Source: Pseudomonadales bacterium (GTDB lineage: Bacteria > Pseudomonadota > Gammaproteobacteria > Pseudomonadales > Azotimanducaceae). Taken from it: 64,000 bases of DNA. The notes below the pieces were generated by a model, which searched no databases, had not been told where the DNA came from, and saw only the letters and a program-made list of their open reading frames with translations. Location of the stretch: NCBI GenBank assembly GCA_041395945.1, contig JAWKZN010000003.1, positions 388,647 to 452,646 of the forward strand, read 5' to 3'. The position numbers and the translations under genes were made by a program. Positions 17,591 through 26,887 of this stretch are shown here, in pieces (position 1 is the first letter of the stretch; every line of letters begins with the position of its first letter).

Positions 17591-17612
17591 GGGATCGGTA
17601 ACAACCGATCCC
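17591..17612. terminator. Hairpin after the EEP gene
   Basis: GGGATCGGT, loop AACA, ACCGATCCC: a perfect 9-bp stem ten bases after the stop codon. It lacks a T-run, so terminator strength is uncertain. Confidence 0.6.
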
Positions 17613-17648
17613 ACGCTGTCCCTGGTCTGTTTTCGGAGCGGATAGCGA

Positions 17649-17790
17649 GGCTGGGGTGGTGAGGGGGTTGCGTCGGACCTACGCTCGGGCCCTCCGGGCT
17701 TCCCTCGATTGGCGGAGTTGCCTCGCGCAAAGCCGCGAGTCAATCCACCTCACTCGGCCTCGCTCCACGGTCCGACACACCCCCTATCTC
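17649..17790 (-). repeat. Inverted copy of the palindromic element at 9.4 kb
   Basis: On the plus strand this reads CGGACCTACGCTCGGGCCCT...TGCCTCGCG...CTCGGCCTCGCTCCACGG, the reverse complement of 9401-9538 with scattered substitutions. The outer arms are less perfect than at 9.4 kb. It is part of the composite repeat described in the findings. Confidence 0.8.
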
Positions 17791-17833
17791 CCCCCAGCTT
17801 CACGATGGATCCGAGACAGGCCAGGAGGCCAGG

Positions 17834-17906
17834 TCAGCGGAGCTGCCGAGCGAGGCCCGGGGTACCAGGTCCTCGCCCACGCTCTGATCAACCTCTTCCC
17901 GAACTT
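17834..17906 (-). repeat. Half copy of the palindromic element at 9.1 kb
   Basis: Reverse complement of about 9094-9161: shares GAGGTTGATCAG and CCCGGGCCTCGCTCGGCAGC when read on the minus strand. The second half of the palindrome is missing. Together with the copy at 17649 it fills the space between the EEP gene and the PQQ dehydrogenase. Confidence 0.72.
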
Positions 17907-17955
17907 CCATGCCGAACGCCACTGGCCGGCAGTGGAAAATCGGTTCGGTCGCGGG

Positions 17956-20289
17956 TCAGTCGCCGGCCGCGGCTGTTACCTGCGGTCGCGTGCAGGCGGT
18001 ATCCAGCAGCTCGGGATAGTTCTTCCGGTACTCGCTCTGACACAGGGCGATGGTGCCTTTCACGGTTTCCACCACGAACGCACGGATGGCCTGGGCGTCT
18101 GCCTCGTTGAGGACACTGGCGAAGCTCGCCATGCCCTTGCCGGCGAAAGCGCCGCCGCGCACGATGGCGTCCCAGGACTCATGCACTGCGGCGGTGGAAT
18201 AACGCAGATCGGCAACACCGCCGCCGCTCGCCGTCACTCCAGGCCCATGACAGACCGCGCAGTAGTTGTGATAAAGCGCCTGCCCGTGGGCAACCTGCTC
18301 CGGGGTGGTGGTCATGGGCGGTGGCTCAGGGATGTCGATGAAGGCCACGTTCTGCTTCGGCAGTGCCCCCTTCGCCCCCAGTTTGAAGGCCAGAATGCGG
18401 CCTTCGGCAAGTCGGTTGTCCCGGTGCCGCGGTGCACCGGAGGCCAGTGCGAAAGCGCCACCCCAGCCTGCCACCACGGCGATGTACTGTTCGCCATCGA
18501 CGCTGTAGCTGATCGGCGCGGCGATGATGCCGACCTCGGCGGGAAACGCCCAGACCTTCTCGCCATTGTCTGCCCGGTAGGCGGTGAAATTGCCGTCGGA
18601 GAGACCCTGGAACAGCAGATTGCCCGCGGTGCTGAGCAGACCGCCGTTCCAGCTGGTGTCATGGGGTACACGCCATTTCTCGGTCTGGGTCACCGGATCC
18701 CAGGCCGCGAGGTGGCCTTTGACCTCCTGCAGTGCGGTGATCAGTTCATCCGGATCTGCAGAAGGAATGGTCTGGGCGAAGTCGACGCCGGTATTCCAGG
18801 TTTCCGGGTTGTACTGGAAGGCGTTGTCCTGGGCATAGCTGAAGGAAAGATCCAGCGCCGGGATGTAGACAAGGCCAGTGTCCGGGCTGTAGGTCATCGG
18901 ATGCCAGTTATGGCCGCCGTAGGGGGCGGGGCGGATCTTGCGGGCGTCGTTGGCGTAATGGGCGTCCGGGTTTTCCACCGGACGTCCGGTCTCCTGATCG
19001 ATGTGGGTCGCCCAGGTTACGGGCACATAGGCTTCGGCGGAGAGGAATTCGCCGGTGGTGCGGTCGAGCACATAGAAGAAGCCGTTCTTCGGCGCCTGCA
19101 TGATGACCTTGCGCAGTTTTCCTTCGATCTCGATGTCGGCGAGGATCATGTGCTGGGTGGCGGTGTAGTCCCAGGTGTCGCCCGGTGTGGTCTGGTAATG
19201 CCAGACCAGCTGACCGTTGTCCGGGTTCAACGCAACAATCGAGGACACATAGAGGTTGTCGCCGCCGCCCGGGGAGCGGATGTAGCGGTTCCAGGGTGCG
19301 CCATTGCCGACGCCGATGTAGAAGAGATTCAGCTCGGGATCGTAAGCCATGGAGTCCCACACCGTGCCGCCTCCGCCGACCTCCCACCACTTGCCGCCGC
19401 GCCAGGTGGCCGCGGCCACTTCCATGGCACGGGATTCGAAACCTTCCGCCGGGTTGCCGGGCACGGTGTAAAAGCGCCAGGCCTGGGCGCCGGTTGCGGT
19501 GTCGTAGGCCGTAACATAACCGCGCACGCCGTACTCGGCGCCGCCATTACCGATGATGACCTTGTCTTTGACGATGCGCGGTGCGCCGGTGATGGTGTAG
19601 GCACGCTCCGGATCCGTGGTCTGTACTTCCCAGTCGAGTCTGCCAGTGGCGGCATCCAGGGCGATCAGACGGCCGTCGAGGGTGCCGGAGTAGACGCGGC
19701 CCTTCCACACGGCGGCACCCCGGTTGACCACATCACAGCAGGCGAACTTGCCCCACTCCCGGGGCACCTGGGGATCGTAAGACCAGAGCAGCTCGCCGGT
19801 TTTGGCATCGTGGGCCCATACCACCGACCAGGAACCGGTGGAAAACATGATGCCGTCCACCACGATCGGCGTGGCTTCGAGACCGCGGATGGTGCCGGTG
19901 TCCCAGGACCAGGCGAGGCCGAGGTCGGCAACGGTTTCGGTATTGATCTGATCCAGCGGGCTGAAACGCTGTTCGTCGTAAGTGCGGCCGTGGGATAGCC
20001 AGTTGCCCGGCTCCGCGGCGGCGGCGATGCGCCGGCCATCGAGACTGGCGGTGGCGGCTCTGATGGCGGTGGCGCGTGCTGAGTCAACGCCGGCTGCCGG
20101 GGTATCGCTGGTGGTGGCAGCAGGGGCGACGGTGCCGGTGGCTGGCGGTTCGGCCGTGTCCTGCCCGCAGGCGGTGAGCAGACCGAGCGTTACCGCGGCG
20201 GCGGTGCGCCAGGTGGCGGTCCGCCAGATGGCGGCGTGTGAGGATATGGTGGCCTGTAGAACGGCCGGATGAAAATGATTGATCAACAT
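17956..20289 (-). CDS. PQQ-dependent dehydrogenase with C-terminal cytochrome c
   Basis: A quinohemoprotein alcohol dehydrogenase-type enzyme of 777 residues. The N-terminus ends in a lipobox (LLTACGQ), suggesting an outer- or inner-membrane lipoprotein. The eight-bladed propeller has the vicinal cysteines FACCDVV, WDYTATQ and several W-docking repeats (VQTTDPERAY, AWDPVTQTEKW). The C-terminal domain carries NYCAVCHGPG. The residue two after WD is Thr rather than Asp, which fits calcium-type rather than lanthanide-type enzymes (inference). No PQQ synthesis genes are nearby. Confidence 0.9.
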   Translation of the reverse strand: MLINHFHPAVLQATISSHAAIWRTATWRTAAAVTLGLLTACGQDTAEPPATGTVAPAATTSDTPAAGVDSARATAIRAATASLDGRRIAAAAEPGNWLSHGRTYDEQRFSPLDQINTETVADLGLAWSWDTGTIRGLEATPIVVDGIMFSTGSWSVVWAHDAKTGELLWSYDPQVPREWGKFACCDVVNRGAAVWKGRVYSGTLDGRLIALDAATGRLDWEVQTTDPERAYTITGAPRIVKDKVIIGNGGAEYGVRGYVTAYDTATGAQAWRFYTVPGNPAEGFESRAMEVAAATWRGGKWWEVGGGGTVWDSMAYDPELNLFYIGVGNGAPWNRYIRSPGGGDNLYVSSIVALNPDNGQLVWHYQTTPGDTWDYTATQHMILADIEIEGKLRKVIMQAPKNGFFYVLDRTTGEFLSAEAYVPVTWATHIDQETGRPVENPDAHYANDARKIRPAPYGGHNWHPMTYSPDTGLVYIPALDLSFSYAQDNAFQYNPETWNTGVDFAQTIPSADPDELITALQEVKGHLAAWDPVTQTEKWRVPHDTSWNGGLLSTAGNLLFQGLSDGNFTAYRADNGEKVWAFPAEVGIIAAPISYSVDGEQYIAVVAGWGGAFALASGAPRHRDNRLAEGRILAFKLGAKGALPKQNVAFIDIPEPPPMTTTPEQVAHGQALYHNYCAVCHGPGVTASGGGVADLRYSTAAVHESWDAIVRGGAFAGKGMASFASVLNEADAQAIRAFVVETVKGTIALCQSEYRKNYPELLDTACTRPQVTAAAGD

Positions 20290-20311
20290 GAAATTCCCCC
20301 CAGGATGTGAG

Positions 20312-20337
20312 CGGGGAGTTTACCGGAAAACTCCCCG
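20312..20337. promoter_or_regulatory. Hairpin in the divergent PQQ dehydrogenase/aceE space
   Basis: CGGGGAGTTT and its complement AAACTCCCCG flank a 6-base loop. It lies in the 141-base region between two divergently transcribed genes, close to the PQQ dehydrogenase start, so it would sit in a 5' leader or operator. The role is unknown. Confidence 0.5.
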
Positions 20338-20430
20338 GTCACGCGCCACGACGCCGGGGTGGACCAGGGCTTATAGACCCGGCAAGCCTGGACTATGATC
20401 GTGCCTGACCTGAGAGATTAGAGAATCCGC

Positions 20431-23097
20431 TTGGCTGAATCCCGACAGGAGACCGCGCCCGATACTGAATGGCAGCTCGAAACCCAGGAATGGATCGAGG
20501 CGCTCGATGACGTGCTGGCCGGTCGCGGCCCGGACGGCGCCCGGGAGCTGCTGCGTAAACTGCAGTCACACCTGAGCCACAAGGGGCTCACCCTGACCGA
20601 TGCGGCACTCAACACCCCCTACAAGAACACCATCGATCTGCGCGATCAGCCGGCCTATCCGGGCAACGTGGAACTGGAAACCTGCATCGGCAACATCATC
20701 CGCTGGAATGCGGTGGCGATGGTGCTGAAAGCCTACGACAGCGGCTCCGGTGTGGGCGGTCACATCGCCACCTATCTGTCCGCGGCGACCATGATGGAAG
20801 TCGGCTTCAATCATGTCTTCCGTGCCCGCACCACCGACTACGGCGGCGATCAGGTACATTTCCAGGCCCACACCGCCCCCGGTGTGTACGCCCGGGCCTT
20901 TCTCGAAGGTCGACTCAGTGAGCAGCAGCTGCTGAATTTCCGGCGCGAACTCGGCGCCGGCGGCGGCCTGCCCTCCTACCCGCATCCGCGACGGCTGCCC
21001 TGGTTGTGGCAGATGCCCACGGCCAGCATGGGGCTGTCGACACCGAGTGCCATCTATCAGGCGCGTTTCGCCAAGTATCTGGAGAGCCGGGGTCTGAAGC
21101 CGAAGAACGGGGGCAAGATCTGGACTTTCATCGGCGACGGCGAGGCGGACGAACCGGAGGTGCTCGGCACCATCAACATCGCCAGCAGAGAAGCGCTCGA
21201 CAACCTGGTGCTGGTGGTCAACTGCAACCTGCAGCGTCTCGATGGGCCCGTGCGCGGCAACGGCAAGATCATTCAGGAGCTCGAGCGCTCATTCCGAGGT
21301 GCGGACTGGCATGTGATCAAGGTGATCTGGGGTGGCGGCTGGGATCCGATTCTGGCGCGGGACGAACACGGGGTGCTGCAGGCGCGCATGGAGCAGGCGG
21401 TGGACGGCGACTATCAGATGTACACCGTCTCCTCCGGCGACTTCGTGCGCGAACACTGGGTGGAAACCGCCCCGGAACTGCGCGAGCTGATGAAAACGCT
21501 GACCGATGAGGAAGTGCGTTCGATCAAGCGCGGCGGTCAGGACCACCAGAAAATCTATGCCGCTTTCGAACAGGCCGCCCGGGTCAGCGGCAAACCCTGT
21601 GTGGTGCTGCTGAAGACGGTGAAGGGCGACGGCCTCGGACCCGGCACCGAAGGCAGCAACACGGTGCATCAGAAAAAACAGCTCAGTCCCGAGGAGCGGC
21701 GCGATCTTGCCCGGCGCTTCGACATCCCCCTCGAGGAAGCAGCGATTGCCCGGGCAGACTTCTACCGACCCGATGAGAACTCGAAAGAACTGCGCTATCT
21801 GCTCAGCCGACGGGAAGCTCTGGGTGGTTTTCTGCCCCGCCGTGAGGTGGCCTGTCTGCACATCGAACCGCCGCCGATAGAACTGTTTGCCGACATGCTC
21901 AAGGGCAGCGAGCGGGAAGTCTCGACCACCATGGTGGTGGTGCGCCTGCTCTCGAAACTGCTGCGGGACAAAACCCTCGGTCGCTACATCGTGCCCATAG
22001 TGCCGGATGAGGCGCGCACCTTCGGCATGGACGGACTGTTTCCCCAGGCGGGCATCTACTCGCCCGCCGGACAGCAGTACCGACCGGTCGATGCAGGCAG
22101 CATCGCCCCCTACCGGGAGGCGGAAGACGGACAGATCCTCCAGGAAGGCATCTGCGAAACCGGCGCGATGGCGTCGTTTCTCGCGGCGGGTACGGCCTAT
22201 GCCAATCACGGTCTGCCGATGATTCCGTTCTACATCTTCTACTCGATGTTCGGTTTCCAGCGGGTCGGCGACATGATCTGGGCCTGCGGCGACATGATGT
22301 GCAAGGGCTTCCTGCTCGGCGGCACTTCCGGCCGCACCACCCTCAATGGGGAAGGTGTGCAGCATCAGGACGGTCACTCCCATCTGGTGGCGAGCACCAT
22401 CCCGAATCTGAAAAGCTACGATCCCGCGTTCGCCTTCGAGATCGCCTACATCGTGCGCGACGGTATCCGGCGCATGTATACCGACCTCGAAGATGTCTTC
22501 TATTACGTCACCGTCACCAACCAGAACAATTCGATGCCGCCGGCTCCGGAAGGGGTGGAAGAGGACCTGCTGGCCGGCATGTACTGTTTCGAGCGGGAGA
22601 GTGGCGCCACCGTGAATCTCTTCGGCAGCGGCGCCATCATGCAGGAGGTGCTGGCTGCGGCAAAACTGCTGCGCACACTCGACAAGCGGGTCAACGTATG
22701 GAGTGTGACCAGCTACAACGAGCTGACCCGGGATGGCCTGGCCTGCGAACGCGCACAGCTGCTGAGCATGGGGGGCGATGAGCGCAGCCCGAAAGTGGCG
22801 CGTCTGCTGGCCGGTGAAGACGGCGTGTTTGTCGCCGCGTCGGACTACATGAAGGCGCTGCCGCTGTCGATCGCACGCTGGGTGCCGGGCCCTTACACGG
22901 TTCTCGGCACGGACGGCTTCGGTCTGTCCGAGGACCGGCACGTGCTGCGCGACTACTTCGAAGTGTCTGCCCAGTGGATCGCGTTCGCCGCCCTGTCAAC
23001 CCTCGCCCGGCACAACCGGGAGCCGCAGGGCCTGGCGCAGGATTTTGCCCGCGCCCAGGGACTGGATCTCAACAAAGGAGACCCCTTTCTGGGATGA
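20431..23097 (+). CDS. aceE: Pyruvate dehydrogenase E1 component, homodimeric type
   Basis: It decarboxylates pyruvate with thiamine diphosphate in the PDH complex. At 888 residues it matches the bacterial AceE length. The TPP site is GDGEADEPEVLG...NCNLQRLDGPVRGNGKI; other landmarks are ARTTDYGGDQVHFQAHTAPG, HLEPPP-like HIEPPPIELF and EGVQHQDGHSHL. The start is TTG 20431 (M-A-E-S). No aceF or lpd follows; instead the next gene overlaps by four bases. Lack of the E2 gene nearby is unusual for a gammaproteobacterium. Confidence 0.96.
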   Translation: MAESRQETAPDTEWQLETQEWIEALDDVLAGRGPDGARELLRKLQSHLSHKGLTLTDAALNTPYKNTIDLRDQPAYPGNVELETCIGNIIRWNAVAMVLKAYDSGSGVGGHIATYLSAATMMEVGFNHVFRARTTDYGGDQVHFQAHTAPGVYARAFLEGRLSEQQLLNFRRELGAGGGLPSYPHPRRLPWLWQMPTASMGLSTPSAIYQARFAKYLESRGLKPKNGGKIWTFIGDGEADEPEVLGTINIASREALDNLVLVVNCNLQRLDGPVRGNGKIIQELERSFRGADWHVIKVIWGGGWDPILARDEHGVLQARMEQAVDGDYQMYTVSSGDFVREHWVETAPELRELMKTLTDEEVRSIKRGGQDHQKIYAAFEQAARVSGKPCVVLLKTVKGDGLGPGTEGSNTVHQKKQLSPEERRDLARRFDIPLEEAAIARADFYRPDENSKELRYLLSRREALGGFLPRREVACLHIEPPPIELFADMLKGSEREVSTTMVVVRLLSKLLRDKTLGRYIVPIVPDEARTFGMDGLFPQAGIYSPAGQQYRPVDAGSIAPYREAEDGQILQEGICETGAMASFLAAGTAYANHGLPMIPFYIFYSMFGFQRVGDMIWACGDMMCKGFLLGGTSGRTTLNGEGVQHQDGHSHLVASTIPNLKSYDPAFAFEIAYIVRDGIRRMYTDLEDVFYYVTVTNQNNSMPPAPEGVEEDLLAGMYCFERESGATVNLFGSGAIMQEVLAAAKLLRTLDKRVNVWSVTSYNELTRDGLACERAQLLSMGGDERSPKVARLLAGEDGVFVAASDYMKALPLSIARWVPGPYTVLGTDGFGLSEDRHVLRDYFEVSAQWIAFAALSTLARHNREPQGLAQDFARAQGLDLNKGDPFLG

Positions 23098-23927
23098 GTG
23101 CGCACGCACAGGCCGGAAGATCAGTCCCAGGCAGCGACGCAGCGCAGACCTGCCGCCGGGTGCATGTGGTGGGCTGCCATCGCAGTGGCACCACCCTGAT
23201 GATGGAGCTGCTCTGGTATGCCTACCCGTTCAGCGGACGCAGGGCGCATGAAGAAAGCGTCTTCAATCCGGCTCCGCAGGACGCACCCCTGTATCTGAGC
23301 AAGAAGCCGCCGGATACCACGCGCCTGCGCAAAGTGTTTCTCGCCGATGAGCGACTGCATGTCATCGCCCTGCAGAGAGATCCGCGCTCGGTGATCAGCA
23401 GCATCCACCCGGACAGACCCGGTGTGTATTTCTCGAGCTTCCGGCGCTGGCGGGACTATGCGGCGGCCATCGATACCCTCATCGACCACCCGCGGTTTCT
23501 GATGGTGCGTTATGAGGATCTGCTGCGGGAGCCTGCGGCCGTGCAGGCGCGGATCGAAGCGCGCTTTGCGTTTCTGCAGCCGCGGCGCGCCTTCGCGCAG
23601 TATCCGGAAGGCGCGGAAGTGCCGGAGAATGCCAGCGTGTCCATGCTCGGCGCGCGCCCCTTCGACACCACCCGCATCGACGGCTGGCGCGAGCATCTGC
23701 CGCGCATCCAGGGGGCACTGGCACAACACCCGGACCTCGCCGACGCTCTCATCCGCTACGGATACGAAAGCGACCGGTCATGGCAGGCGGCGCTGGACGG
23801 CGTTGCCCCCTATACTCAGTCGTACAAGGAAGAGGCACCCGCGCTGCCGCGGCGCTTCGAGGCAAACCTGCGCTACTGGTGGAAAACCCGGCGCTACCTC
23901 GCCCGTCTGCACGGATCCTCTGGCTGA
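23094..23927 (+). CDS. Sulfotransferase-family protein
   Basis: A 277-residue protein with the PAPS-binding P-loop-like motif VGCHRSGTTLMMELL and the 3'-phosphate motif ALQRDPRSVISS, followed by RYEDLLREPAAV, all hallmarks of the sulfotransferase superfamily. The substrate cannot be inferred; carbohydrate or lipid are usual for this type. ATG 23094 overlaps the aceE stop as ATGA, so translation is coupled to aceE, an unexpected pairing. Confidence 0.82.
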   Translation: MSAHAQAGRSVPGSDAAQTCRRVHVVGCHRSGTTLMMELLWYAYPFSGRRAHEESVFNPAPQDAPLYLSKKPPDTTRLRKVFLADERLHVIALQRDPRSVISSIHPDRPGVYFSSFRRWRDYAAAIDTLIDHPRFLMVRYEDLLREPAAVQARIEARFAFLQPRRAFAQYPEGAEVPENASVSMLGARPFDTTRIDGWREHLPRIQGALAQHPDLADALIRYGYESDRSWQAALDGVAPYTQSYKEEAPALPRRFEANLRYWWKTRRYLARLHGSSG

Positions 23928-24009
23928 CATGAGAACGGGTTAACGATATGGGAGGCGATAAGTTACGACAATCAGGCATTGGCCGATTGACTGTTAATGC
24001 GCCAGTTAC

Positions 24010-24678
24010 ATGGATTTGAAATTCAACCAGTTCGAGATACTGACCGGTGCGGGCGCGTTTCTGCTGTGCCTGCTGTTTGTGTGTATCTTCGCCGAAGCTT
24101 CCGACATCGAAACCGAACTCGGTACCGCGGTCAGCGAGCAGGTGAGCCGGGAAAATCTCTTCTGGGCCAGTGTCGAACCCCGGGGTCAGGCCATACGTCT
24201 CACCGGTGCAGCCCCCGACTACCAGGCCAAGAAGCGGGCGGGTGAAATCGCTGCGGCAGTGACCGGGGTAATCGAAGTGGACAACGCCATCGCCATCATC
24301 GGAGAAGCCGGAACCTGTCAGCAGGAACTGGATACCTATCTGGCCCGGGAAGAAGTGACCTTCAAGAACGGCAGCGCGGATGTCGCCGAATCCAGCTTCC
24401 CGCTCCTGGGTATGCTGGCCAGCATCGCGCGCAACTGTGATACCAGACTGGAGATCGCCGGACACACGGATTCGGTGGGCGATGCCGACGTGAATCTGAA
24501 ACTCAGCCAGCGCCGCGCAGACGCGGTGCGCAAGCATCTGGTGCAGCGCGGTGTGCACCCTGAGCAGCTCGAAGCCAGAGGCTACGGCGAAAGCCAGCCC
24601 ATCGCCGACAACGAATCCGAATCCGGCCGCAAAACCAACCGCCGCATCGAGTTCCGGGTGATCGGAGACACCGCGTGA
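24010..24678 (+). CDS. OmpA-C domain protein with N-terminal anchor
   Basis: A 222-residue protein: one membrane helix (about residues 13-29), a BON-like segment (IRLTGAAPDYQAKKRAGEIA...VDNAIAII), then an OmpA/MotB peptidoglycan-binding domain with EIAGHTDSVGDADVN, LSQRRADAVRKHL and GYGESQPIADN...NRRIEF. It likely ties the inner membrane to the cell wall. Its stop overlaps the following coiled-coil gene by four bases, suggesting the two proteins work together. Confidence 0.85.
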   Translation: MDLKFNQFEILTGAGAFLLCLLFVCIFAEASDIETELGTAVSEQVSRENLFWASVEPRGQAIRLTGAAPDYQAKKRAGEIAAAVTGVIEVDNAIAIIGEAGTCQQELDTYLAREEVTFKNGSADVAESSFPLLGMLASIARNCDTRLEIAGHTDSVGDADVNLKLSQRRADAVRKHLVQRGVHPEQLEARGYGESQPIADNESESGRKTNRRIEFRVIGDTA

Positions 24679-25559
24679 TCTACCTGATCATGAAAATTTT
24701 TCTCTACCTGCTGCTGGCCATGGCGGCCGGTGGCGGCGCGGGCTGGCTGCTGAGAAACTTAAGCGCCATGAAGCGGGAGGAAGCGCTGAACCGTGCGTTG
24801 AGCGAAGCCCGGGCGCGGGTACCCCAGTTCGAAGCCCAGCTGCGCGCCCGGGAAGATCAGGGCAAACGCACCCGGGATGAGATGGCCACCAAGGAGCGGG
24901 TGATCGCCGAGCTCATGGAGGAAATCAAGGCCAAGGAAGACACGCTGCGGGAGCGGGATCTGCAGCTGAAGAAACTGGCCACGGTCAGACTTCCGGACAA
25001 CGACGCGGAACTCGCACAGCCGCCCTTGCCACCGAGAGCGGTGGACGATCTGACCGCGGGTGACATCCTGCCGGCAGACAATCTCGACTACGCTGCCGTG
25101 TCGGATCCGTCCGAAACGCTTCCCTCCCCTGCCGATCCGGCGGAGCAGGGCGAGTCCCGGGAAACGGTACAGCGCCTGCGCGAACGTATCTCCACCCTCG
25201 AGCAGGCACTGCATGAGGCAAGAACCACGGCCGCAGACGCGGTCGCGGAAGCTGCAGCGGCCGAAGCCGAGGTGGTGAACCTCAAAGCGGAACTTGCGAA
25301 GGTGTCGGTGAGGCACTCGGCCGGTGTTGACAGAGCTGCCAACACAGCACAGGCAGCCTCAGTGAATACCTCCGACCTGGAGGCGCGGCTGCGGCAGAAG
25401 GCCGAGGATTTCGAGCGCCTGAGCCGGAATCTCGAAACCGAGAAGCGCAAGGTCACCGAACTCGAACGGGAACGCGAACTGCAGAACAAGTCGCTGCAGG
25501 TGCTGCATCAGCAGCTCGAACTCGAGCGTGAGCGGGGTGCCCGCGCGGCCAGCGGCTGA
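24675..25559 (+). CDS. Membrane-anchored coiled-coil protein
   Basis: A 294-residue protein with an N-terminal hydrophobic segment ending in GGGAGWLL and two long heptad-rich coiled coils (about residues 33-95 and 160-290) separated by a Pro/Asp-rich linker. No enzymatic motif is visible. It shares translation with the OmpA-domain gene (overlap at 24675), which suggests an envelope-spanning pair; the function is otherwise unknown. Confidence 0.7.
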   Translation: MIYLIMKIFLYLLLAMAAGGGAGWLLRNLSAMKREEALNRALSEARARVPQFEAQLRAREDQGKRTRDEMATKERVIAELMEEIKAKEDTLRERDLQLKKLATVRLPDNDAELAQPPLPPRAVDDLTAGDILPADNLDYAAVSDPSETLPSPADPAEQGESRETVQRLRERISTLEQALHEARTTAADAVAEAAAAEAEVVNLKAELAKVSVRHSAGVDRAANTAQAASVNTSDLEARLRQKAEDFERLSRNLETEKRKVTELERERELQNKSLQVLHQQLELERERGARAASG

Positions 25560-25587
25560 TCGCTCAGGGGATTGTCTCCCCCTCCCC

Positions 25588-26814
25588 TTACGCCTCCCCC
25601 TCCAGCTCCCGGATCAGCGGGCGCGCAGTCCACACCAGCGCAATCACTGCCAGATAGATGGCACCGCCGAGTACGAGCGCCTGGGCCGCACCGATGCTCT
25701 GCACCAGGGAACCGAGAAACAGTCCGCCCAGGGGTACGAAGGAATAGCCCATGGTGTGGATGCCCATGACCCGGCCGCGCAGGCTGTCCGGAACCCGCAG
25801 CTGCATGACCGTCATGGAGCTGATCTGAAACACACTGCCGAAACCGGCGGCGAGAAATGCGCAGATCAGCGCGGTGACAAAACTCTGCCAGCCGGTCGCC
25901 GCTGCGAAGGCGAACAGTGCCAGCACCGAAAGAGCCGCGCTGCCGAGCATCACCCGCCCGAAGTTGCGCGTCTGTTCGACACCGCCGATGAGCAGTGTGC
26001 CGACCACGGAACCGAGACCGCCCGCCGACAGCAGCAGGCCGTAGCCGCGCTCATCGGATCCCAGCAGGTCGGCAAACACGGGCATGATCTGCACGTAGCT
26101 CAATGCGAAGAACATGCCGACAAAGGTGAGGCCGAGCAGGGTGCGAAACAGTTCCTCCTGCCAGATGAAGCGCACACCTTCGCGCAGCTGTTCCAGGGGC
26201 GAGACGGTCGCGACGGGTGCGACCTGGATGCGGATGCTGCCCATCACACAGAACATCACGAAAAAGCCCACAGCGCTGGCCGCAAAGATCGGCCAGGTGT
26301 CCCGGGCAGCCGCGATCACGATGCCACCCAGCGCGGGCATGGCCATGCGCGTGGACTGCCAGATGAACGCGTTGAGGGCGACCGCGCTCATGAAGGCACT
26401 GCGCTCGAGCAGCATGGGGAAGATCGAAGCCCGGGCCGGCCAGTCGAGACCGCTGATCAGCGACACCCCGGCGGCGATCGCCAGCACATGCCAGACCTCG
26501 ACCTGACCCGAGTAGTCGAGCCAGGCCAGGATCGTCAGCAGTACGGTGGTGATCAGCGAGGTGGTCATGAGGATGCGGCGCCGGTCGAAGCGATCGGCGA
26601 TGACACCGCCGAGCAGCGTCATCAGAATGTTCGGCAGGGCGGCGGCGGCGCCCAGCACCCCCAGCTGCAGGGCAGAGCCGGAGAGTTCGAAAATCAGCCA
26701 GCCCTGACCCAGGGTCACCAGCTGGGTCGCGCCCACTGAGGCGAAGGAAGCCAGCCAGTAGCGGCGAAAAAGGGGAAACGCGAGCGCCGGATAGCGCCCG
26801 GTAATGAGGTTCAC
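25588..26814 (-). CDS. MFS transporter (enterobactin-exporter-like subfamily)
   Basis: A 408-residue, twelve-helix transporter. The MFS motif A is seen as GGVIADRFDRRRIL after the second helix, and SLRGRVMGIHTMGYS marks the second half. Helix boundaries fit an MFS_3/EntS-like exporter; the substrate is unknown. The start is GTG 26814, preceded by AGGAGAG four bases upstream; longer starts would cross the divergent gene. Only 73 bases separate it from the divergent cyclo-ligase gene. Confidence 0.86.
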   Translation of the reverse strand: MNLITGRYPALAFPLFRRYWLASFASVGATQLVTLGQGWLIFELSGSALQLGVLGAAAALPNILMTLLGGVIADRFDRRRILMTTSLITTVLLTILAWLDYSGQVEVWHVLAIAAGVSLISGLDWPARASIFPMLLERSAFMSAVALNAFIWQSTRMAMPALGGIVIAAARDTWPIFAASAVGFFVMFCVMGSIRIQVAPVATVSPLEQLREGVRFIWQEELFRTLLGLTFVGMFFALSYVQIMPVFADLLGSDERGYGLLLSAGGLGSVVGTLLIGGVEQTRNFGRVMLGSAALSVLALFAFAAATGWQSFVTALICAFLAAGFGSVFQISSMTVMQLRVPDSLRGRVMGIHTMGYSFVPLGGLFLGSLVQSIGAAQALVLGGAIYLAVIALVWTARPLIRELEGEA

Positions 26815-26887
26815 TGCACTCTCCTCGACCGCTGTGTGTAGTATGCCCGGGTTGTCAGCCGACATGCACCGATCAGCGACCGTCCCG

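Noticed and set aside
17656..19998. Open frame of 780 residues on the plus strand
   Set aside because: Antisense to the PQQ dehydrogenase, and it starts in the intergenic repeat; Gly/Arg-rich with no domain.
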